Shown: piece after piece, positions 6,284 through 10,728 of the stretch | Position numbering within the stretch: position 1 is the first letter of the stretch | Layout: every line of letters starts with the position of its first letter | Source of the DNA: Acidiferrobacter sp. | GTDB lineage: Bacteria; Pseudomonadota; Gammaproteobacteria; Arenicellales; UBA868 | DNA length: 10,728 nucleotides | Assembly (NCBI GenBank): GCA_002694065.1 | Contig: NZKZ01000176.1 | Coordinates: forward strand, 1 to 10,728 | Direction of reading: 5' to 3' | Program-made: the position numbers and the translations under genes | Notes under the pieces: generated by a model | Told to the model about the DNA's origin: nothing | What the model saw: the letters and a program-made list of their open reading frames with translations, nothing else | Database searches by the model: none

Positions 6284-7642
6284 TCAATTCGGCGGCGCTA
6301 CCGAATAACCGCCATAACACTCTGCAAAGCGTTTCCAGGCGGCATCCGCCGCATCCCCAGCTCGGACTACCAGATCGTCTTGATCAGCGGTTCGCACCAT
6401 CCCGTCCGACACCACCACCTCGCCGTCCACCAGTACCATATCCACATCTTTGGCGTGGCCGTGGTAGACGAGTGTCGTCACCGGATCATTGACCGGTGTC
6501 AAGCCCAGTCTCTGCATATTGACCAGCTGCAGATCCGCCTTTTTACCGGGTTCAATTGAGCCAATCTCCTGATCAAGACCGAGCACCCGCGCCGCATCAA
6601 TCGTTCCCAAGGCAAGGACTTCAGGCGCCGACAGTATTTCGGGATCATGTGCCCGAATCCGTGCACTGGCAAGACAGGACCGCAACACCTCAAAGTAGTC
6701 GGAAAAGTAGTTATCGATACCGAGACCTACCTGCATGCCTTTGGCCCGCATCGCCTGGATTGGAGCAACCTCTCCACGAAACTGATTCATATGCGGACAA
6801 TGCGCAAGATGGGTGCCGGACTGCGCCAGGATACTCACCTCGTCATCGTCTACTTCATAGCAGTGAACTGCCACCATATCGGGACCGAGCATGCCGTGTG
6901 CGCCCGCAAAATCAAACTGGGCCATGCCGTGAATCCGCTGAACGAGGTCCCGCTCTCCGAACCCTAAGTGCGCAGACAGGCGAAGTCCTTTTTCGTCCGC
7001 CCCCTGGCGTAATCCCTGAAGCAGCCCGGGCGACGATGTCGACAGTCCGGTGGCTGCCATGACCGCCTGGATCCGGCCATTGGCTCGTCCGTGCCAGCGC
7101 TCAGCCAAACCATTGGCCTGATCAAGTTGTTGATCTCGCACGGCCGCATCAAAAACGGTTTCACCGCGCGCCAATGCCTCAAGATTGACATCGTTCACCA
7201 TCACACCGATAAGCGCCCGGATACCGCTGCTCTCAATAAATGGGGCAAAGAGTTCGGCATCCTCCTCCATCTCGAGAATGGTGGTTACCCCGCCTCTGAG
7301 CAGTTCGGTAACGGCCAGAGCGCCGATGACCTGGCGCTCCTCTTGTGCGATGACACCGCTCATTGGAAGATACAAGCGGTGTGTTGGCGCATGTCCGATG
7401 TCTTCGGCCCGCCCGCGAAACACGGCATACCCCACATGATTGTGCGCGCTCACGAAGCCGGGCATTACGACTTTTCCGTTGCCGTCGACCACGGTTTCAG
7501 CGTTGGAATACTGCTCACCCAGCACGTGCGCATCCCCCACCGCCGCAATACGGTCCTTTTCGACATAGACCGCGCCGTTTTCAATGACGCGGTAAGTTTC
7601 GTCGACCGTCACGACTGTGGCATTGGTAATCAGTATCGACAT
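6284..7642 (-). CDS. Metal-dependent amidohydrolase/deaminase (TrzN / SAH-deaminase-like, cyclic amidine type)
   Basis: The 452-aa protein belongs to the amidohydrolase superfamily group that includes TrzN, AtzA, guanine deaminase and SAH/MTA deaminases, which remove amino or other groups from N-heterocycles. A composite beta-domain (about 1-60 and 370-430) flanks the TIM barrel. Metal-site residues are visible: His67 and His69 (PGFVSAHNHV), His225 (SAHLGF), His260 (VAVHCY) and Asp310 (GLGIDNYFSD). AHCPHMN (280-286) is the usual follow-on motif, and GSIEPGKKADL marks the C-terminal beta-domain. The H-x-x-E, where Glu helps activate water, reads H-L-G-F here, with Glu230 two residues later. 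This suggests a shifted or different substrate pocket. It follows the SDR gene by 73 bp on the same strand and is probably cotranscribed with it. Specificity is unknown. No good Shine-Dalgarno is seen before ATG 7642. Confidence 0.88.
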   Translation of the reverse strand: MSILITNATVVTVDETYRVIENGAVYVEKDRIAAVGDAHVLGEQYSNAETVVDGNGKVVMPGFVSAHNHVGYAVFRGRAEDIGHAPTHRLYLPMSGVIAQEERQVIGALAVTELLRGGVTTILEMEEDAELFAPFIESSGIRALIGVMVNDVNLEALARGETVFDAAVRDQQLDQANGLAERWHGRANGRIQAVMAATGLSTSSPGLLQGLRQGADEKGLRLSAHLGFGERDLVQRIHGMAQFDFAGAHGMLGPDMVAVHCYEVDDDEVSILAQSGTHLAHCPHMNQFRGEVAPIQAMRAKGMQVGLGIDNYFSDYFEVLRSCLASARIRAHDPEILSAPEVLALGTIDAARVLGLDQEIGSIEPGKKADLQLVNMQRLGLTPVNDPVTTLVYHGHAKDVDMVLVDGEVVVSDGMVRTADQDDLVVRAGDAADAAWKRFAECYGGYSVAPPN

Positions 7643-7715
7643 GGCAACTGGGATTGTCCGTTTATTTGCGCAGAGCCCAACGGGGTCATGTGTGGCGGCA
7701 TCCGCCCCCTTCCTG

Positions 7716-8591
7716 CTAAATGCTCATCCCCGACATCATCACCACCGGTTCAATTTCTGGCGTGCCTTCCGGCACAAAGAAGTCACTCCAAAGCGGTTTG
7801 CTGGGATCTACCCGGTAAACGCTGAAATCACTTACCCCTTCTGATGACAGCAAGACATCATCAATACAGAACTGCCCGGTGAATTCGGCGGCCTCCTTGG
7901 AGAGAATCGCTGCTGCCGCATCCGCCATGATCTCGGGTTTACGGCAATGAGGGAAAGCGAGATTTCCTGCCACCACATTACTGATTGCGGCAGTCGCAAT
8001 CACAGAATGCGGCCACAATGCGTTGACAGCGATTCCCTTGGACTTGAGTTCTCCTGCCATTCCCAGCACGCACTGACTCATTCCGAACTTGGACATGGTG
8101 TAAGCAACCGAAGGGGCGAACCACTTGGTCTGCATATCCAGAGGCGGCGAAATATTGAGAATATGCGGATTTTCGCTCTTCTCGAGATGAGGCAGGCACT
8201 CCTTTGAGAGCATGAATGTCGCCCGCACATTGACAGCAAACATCAGATCAAACCGCTTCATCTCCGTCTTACTGGTGGGCGTCAGGGATATGGCGCTGGC
8301 ATTGTTGATGCAGATATCCAATCCCCCAAAAGCCTCGGCTGCCTGAGTGACTGCCGACTTGACCTGATTCTCATCGCGCACATCGGTGACGATCGGCAAG
8401 GCCTTACCCCCTGCGGCTTCAATCTCTTCGGCTGCCGTGTAGATAGTTCCCGGCAGTTTGGGGTGCGGTTCAGCTGTCTTGGCAAGAATCGCGATGCTGC
8501 CACCCTCAGCGGCGAGTCTCTTGGCAATCGCCAATCCGATACCACGGCTGCCTCCCGATATGATTGCGCGTTTCCCTTGCAACGATGTCAT
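7716..8591 (-). CDS. HSDL2-type short-chain dehydrogenase/reductase
   Basis: This 291-aa Rossmann-fold oxidoreductase has the SDR signatures in order: cofactor motif SGGSRGIG (12-19), NNAS (96-99), Asn121, Ser148 and the catalytic YTMSK (Tyr164, Lys168). The stretches LAKTAEPHPKLPGTI (36-50), SLTPTSKTEMKRFDLM (102-117) and NPHILNISPPLD (141-152) are characteristic of the hydroxysteroid-dehydrogenase-like 2 (HSDL2) group. Animal HSDL2 is a peroxisomal or mitochondrial protein of poorly known substrate with an added SCP2 sterol-carrier domain; that domain is absent here. It probably interconverts an alcohol and a ketone with NAD(P)(H) in the cytoplasm. It lies 117 bp after the alpha-methylacyl-CoA racemase and 73 bp before the amidohydrolase on the same strand, so a role in acyl or lipid-like metabolism is reasonable. 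A strong AAGGAG 6 nt before ATG fixes the start. Confidence 0.9.
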   Translation of the reverse strand: MTSLQGKRAIISGGSRGIGLAIAKRLAAEGGSIAILAKTAEPHPKLPGTIYTAAEEIEAAGGKALPIVTDVRDENQVKSAVTQAAEAFGGLDICINNASAISLTPTSKTEMKRFDLMFAVNVRATFMLSKECLPHLEKSENPHILNISPPLDMQTKWFAPSVAYTMSKFGMSQCVLGMAGELKSKGIAVNALWPHSVIATAAISNVVAGNLAFPHCRKPEIMADAAAAILSKEAAEFTGQFCIDDVLLSSEGVSDFSVYRVDPSKPLWSDFFVPEGTPEIEPVVMMSGMSI

Positions 8592-8597
8592 TATTTA

Positions 8598-8603
8598 CTC
8601 CTT
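8598..8603 (-). promoter_or_regulatory. Strong Shine-Dalgarno of the SDR gene
   Basis: AAGGAG on the minus strand lies 6 nt before ATG 8591. It is the best ribosome-binding site in the window; most of the other genes have weak or no recognisable sites, so the SDR is probably the most efficiently translated gene of its block. Confidence 0.75.
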
Positions 8604-8634
8604 CGGTTAATTTGAAAATATTGCTTTACTCTAT

Positions 8635-8655
8635 CTCACTAGGCTCACTAGGCTC
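8635..8655. repeat. Tandem 9-bp repeat with a third partial copy
   Basis: CTCACTAGG occurs twice in tandem (8635-8643, 8644-8652), followed by a partial copy CTC (8653-8655). It lies in the 117-bp gap between the racemase and the SDR gene. It is probably a small replication-slippage repeat, with possible use as a protein site in the SDR leader. Confidence 0.55.
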
Positions 8656-8693
8656 GGCTGCCAGCAACATGACCCGCAAGACGTGGATTTTTC

Positions 8694-8711
8694 TAGCGGT
8701 GGTTACCGCTA
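8694..8711 (-). other. Perfect 7-bp stem-loop at the racemase stop codon
   Basis: TAGCGGT (8694-8700) and ACCGCTA (8705-8711) form a perfect 7-bp stem with a 4-nt loop, and on the minus strand the stem begins with the racemase TAG stop codon. No T-run follows in the direction of transcription (GAAAAATCC follows), so it is not a typical rho-independent terminator. It could slow 3' decay or partially attenuate readthrough into the SDR gene. Confidence 0.5.
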
Positions 8712-9797
8712 ACTGATACCCCACTCCTCAAGTACCTCTGCGGTATGTTCTCCCGGCTGAGGCGGCGGACGACGGATGCTGCCTGGGGTACGGCTGAAAC
8801 GCGGTGCAGGGCCTGGCTGGGTGATCCCGAAGTCCTTAACGAATACACTGCGATCTTTATTGTGTGGATGCTCCGGCGCATCAGCCATGCTTAGCACTGG
8901 TGCAAAACAGATATCCGTGCCTTCCATCAGTTCGCACCAATGCGACTGGGGCTCACGCAAAAATGTTTGCCGGAGTTGTTCGCGCATTCGTTGCCAGTCT
9001 TCCTTGGACTGACTGACGCCTTCCGCATCCGGATCAATCCCAAGCGTATCCAGGAGCAGGCGATAAAACTGAGGCTCAATGGATCCAATCGCAATCCACT
9101 TTCCGTCCGAACATTCGAAGGCGCCATAGAAATGCGCGCCCCCATCGAGCAGATTGTCCTGACGCTTGTCGGTCCACTTCCCTTGCTGCGACAGACCGTA
9201 CATCATCGTCATCAGGTGCGCTGCGCCGTCGACCATTGCGGCATCCACCACCTGACCTTCTCCCGAAGCCCTTGCTTCCAGAAGAGCGCACACGACTCCG
9301 AAGGCGAGATAAAGCGCTCCGCCGCCAAAGTCGCCGATCAGATTGAGTGGCGGCGTGACTGACTCATCGGTGCCGATCGCATCCAGCACGCCCGTCAGCG
9401 CGATGTAGTTGATGTCGTGGCCAGCGGCGTGAGCCAAAGGGCCCTCTTGGCCCCACCCCGTCATCCGTCCGTACACCAGACGCGGGTTCTTCGCCAAACA
9501 TTCCTCGGGTCCAAGGCCAAGGCGCTCCATGACGCCCGGCCGATACCCCTCGATTACGGCATCAGCGCGTGCGATCAGCGCAAAAGCGGTTGCGATACCC
9601 TCGGGAGTCTTGAGATTGAGCGCAACGGAGCGCCGCCCCCGATTGAGCACATCTATCTTAAGATCCAACGGATTGGAGCCGCCCTCACGGTCAATACGGA
9701 CAACATCCGCACCCATATCCGAGAGCAGCATCGCGCAAAAAGGCGCCGGGCCCAGCCCCGCCATTTCCACAATACGATATCCGTTCAGTGGCCCCAT
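8709..9797 (-). CDS. Alpha-methylacyl-CoA racemase-type enzyme (family III CoA-transferase, CaiB/BaiF)
   Basis: The 362-aa protein closely resembles alpha-methylacyl-CoA racemases (AMACR/MCR), which interconvert R- and S-2-methylacyl-CoA during branched-chain fatty acid or sterol side-chain breakdown. N-terminal LNGYRIVEMAGLGPAP and GADVVRIDR are typical. The active-site landmarks of mycobacterial MCR are all present: Arg86 (EGYRPG), His127 (GHDINY), Asp156 (GDFGGG) and Glu241 (IEPQFY). The His/Asp pair plus Glu supports racemase over a plain CoA-transferase, though some CoA-transferases of this family look similar. The C-terminal PAPRFSRTPGS is also AMACR-like. A longer in-frame start at 9872 is less likely: the conserved N-terminus begins right after Met at 9797, and the longer form would overlap the glycosyltransferase gene. 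Start 9797 is 4 bp after that gene's stop, so the two are probably translationally coupled. A stem-loop overlaps the stop codon. Confidence 0.9.
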   Translation of the reverse strand: MGPLNGYRIVEMAGLGPAPFCAMLLSDMGADVVRIDREGGSNPLDLKIDVLNRGRRSVALNLKTPEGIATAFALIARADAVIEGYRPGVMERLGLGPEECLAKNPRLVYGRMTGWGQEGPLAHAAGHDINYIALTGVLDAIGTDESVTPPLNLIGDFGGGALYLAFGVVCALLEARASGEGQVVDAAMVDGAAHLMTMMYGLSQQGKWTDKRQDNLLDGGAHFYGAFECSDGKWIAIGSIEPQFYRLLLDTLGIDPDAEGVSQSKEDWQRMREQLRQTFLREPQSHWCELMEGTDICFAPVLSMADAPEHPHNKDRSVFVKDFGITQPGPAPRFSRTPGSIRRPPPQPGEHTAEVLEEWGIS

Positions 9798-9801
9798 TCT
9801 T

Positions 9802-10728
9802 CTACTCAGAATTTGTCTCGCCGGGAGGCAAAAAGGACTGCAGACTGTGCCTGACCTGTCGAACGCTGACAAAGTACGGCCAGAGACCGGACAACGCCCG
9901 CATCGGCAATATCGGAGACACCAGTTTTACTGTCCCCCAGCCAGGGCGCCAGGTGTAATCTGAATCGCGCCGCGGAATCACGGCAACCACCGGCGTCCCA
10001 AGCGCACTCGCCAAATGCCCTGCGCCAGAATCATTACATACCAGCGCCCGAGCGTCACTCAGCAACTTCGCCAATGCTGCAATCGTCGGCGTCGGGGCCA
10101 AAGTAAACTGCCCATCGAGCCGTTTGCTCCACTCATTCGTCTCGGAGGGCGCGACTGCGAAAACACACTTGTATCCTATAGCCTGCAATTGTCGGGCCAA
10201 AAGCACAAAACGTCCTGACAGCCAGTTCTTCCTCGCCTTGCCGCTGGTCGGGGAAAACACAATGGGTCCTTTTTTTTCCTCGCGCTCGGATGTTTGCGGC
10301 GGCATCAGGCCGATATCCGGATGTGCCTCTTCGAGAAGCAGTTCTCGCCGACAGAACTCCACCACGTGTTCGACCATCGTGAGTCCACTCTTCGCTTTAT
10401 CCCGGATCAGTCCCTGACGCGGAATCCGATCGCGGAACAGAGCCGATTTTTCAGCGGGCAATGCCTTAAGATCAAACCGACCGTCCAATGACGGGTCATG
10501 ATGGGCTAACGAAAAGAACACCACCCGATCTGAAAGCCCAGGTCGCGCATCGACACCGTCGGATTGAAGTCCTGGAGCCTGGGAGTCGATCAGACAGAAA
10601 TCAAACTCGTCTGCAATGCCGTCGTACTCTTGTGCGTTAAGGCGCGGGCCTGTGCGAACATCTGGCAGCCACGAAGCAAGGTCATGGGCACAGTCTCCAC
10701 GCACAGTGACGTCAAATCCAGCTCGCGC
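9802..10728 (-). CDS. Glycosyltransferase family 9 (ADP-heptosyltransferase-like), 5' end cut by window
   Basis: The frame is open from the right edge (first full codon at 10728) to TAG at 9802: 308 residues visible. The first visible residues, ARAGFDVTVRG, look like the second strand of the N-terminal Rossmann domain, so I infer that roughly 25-40 residues lie outside; the internal GTG at 10704 is not the true start. The C-terminal domain has the family 9 marks: IVFSPTSGKARKNWLSGRF with the K-x-W element, and VCNDSGAGHLASALGTPVVAVIP with the D-S-G and H-L-A nucleotide-sugar site, followed by a W-R-P motif. Family 9 enzymes add heptose or related sugars to lipopolysaccharide core or other glycans on the cytoplasmic side of the inner membrane. 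Its acceptor is unknown. Its coupling to a racemase is unexpected and may mark the junction of an envelope-glycan region with the catabolic cluster. Confidence 0.88.
   Translation of the reverse strand, partial: ARAGFDVTVRGDCAHDLASWLPDVRTGPRLNAQEYDGIADEFDFCLIDSQAPGLQSDGVDARPGLSDRVVFFSLAHHDPSLDGRFDLKALPAEKSALFRDRIPRQGLIRDKAKSGLTMVEHVVEFCRRELLLEEAHPDIGLMPPQTSEREEKKGPIVFSPTSGKARKNWLSGRFVLLARQLQAIGYKCVFAVAPSETNEWSKRLDGQFTLAPTPTIAALAKLLSDARALVCNDSGAGHLASALGTPVVAVIPRRDSDYTWRPGWGTVKLVSPILPMRALSGLWPYFVSVRQVRHSLQSFLPPGETNSE

Noticed and set aside
7091..7825. 244-aa plus-strand open frame
   Set aside because: It is antisense to the amidohydrolase and the end of the SDR gene, both well supported; its product resembles nothing.
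8694..8711. Rho-independent terminator after the racemase
   Set aside because: The stem is short and is followed by A residues rather than a T-run on the transcribed strand.
9798..9872. Longer racemase start at 9872
   Set aside because: The extra 25 residues are unlike the family and would overlap the glycosyltransferase C-terminus; the conserved N-terminus begins at 9797.
9529..9963. 144-aa plus-strand open frame spanning the racemase/glycosyltransferase junction
   Set aside because: It is antisense to two clear genes and has no domain features.

Overview
The window reads as accessory catabolic DNA from a Gram-negative bacterium, most likely a marine or soil proteobacterium. The reasons are a moderately GC-rich base composition (judged by eye), a LysR-type regulator, an ADP-heptose-type family 9 glycosyltransferase at the right edge, and a glycine-cleavage-T-like enzyme whose closest recognisable relatives are DmdA (DMSP demethylase) proteins of marine bacteria. 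All assignments come from reading the translations and remembered family motifs; no database was searched. I see no RNA genes, insertion sequences, CRISPR arrays or clear rho-independent terminators.

Left block (1-4412, minus strand, read right to left): an FMN-dependent alpha-hydroxy-acid dehydrogenase, a ThDP-dependent lyase/decarboxylase, a small transthyretin-like (5-hydroxyisourate-hydrolase-like) protein and a DmdA-like folate-dependent methyltransferase that runs off the left edge. Gaps are 60, 51 and 6 bp, so this is probably one operon.

Centre (4413-6283): an AT-rich divergent control region holds a perfect 13-bp T-N11-A palindrome. It overlaps a candidate promoter for the left operon and lies upstream of a near-leaderless -10 for the lysR-type gene. 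The plus strand then carries the LysR-type regulator and a transglutaminase-like cysteine protein.

Right block (6284-10728, minus strand): a family 9 glycosyltransferase (incomplete at its N-terminus), an alpha-methylacyl-CoA racemase-type family III CoA enzyme, an HSDL2-type short-chain dehydrogenase and a metal-dependent amidohydrolase/deaminase.

Together, apart from the glycosyltransferase, this looks like a small-molecule degradation locus. A hydroxy acid could be oxidised to an oxo acid, cleaved or decarboxylated by the ThDP enzyme, stripped of a methyl group onto tetrahydrofolate, and finished by ring-opening/deaminating hydrolases and acyl-CoA enzymes. The substrate is not identifiable from sequence. 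Several enzymes depart from family consensus at key positions: Ala at the usual active-site Tyr24 of the hydroxy-acid dehydrogenase, no C-terminal YRGS in the HIU-hydrolase-like protein, and a changed H-x-x-E in the amidohydrolase. This suggests a pathway different from the textbook ones.
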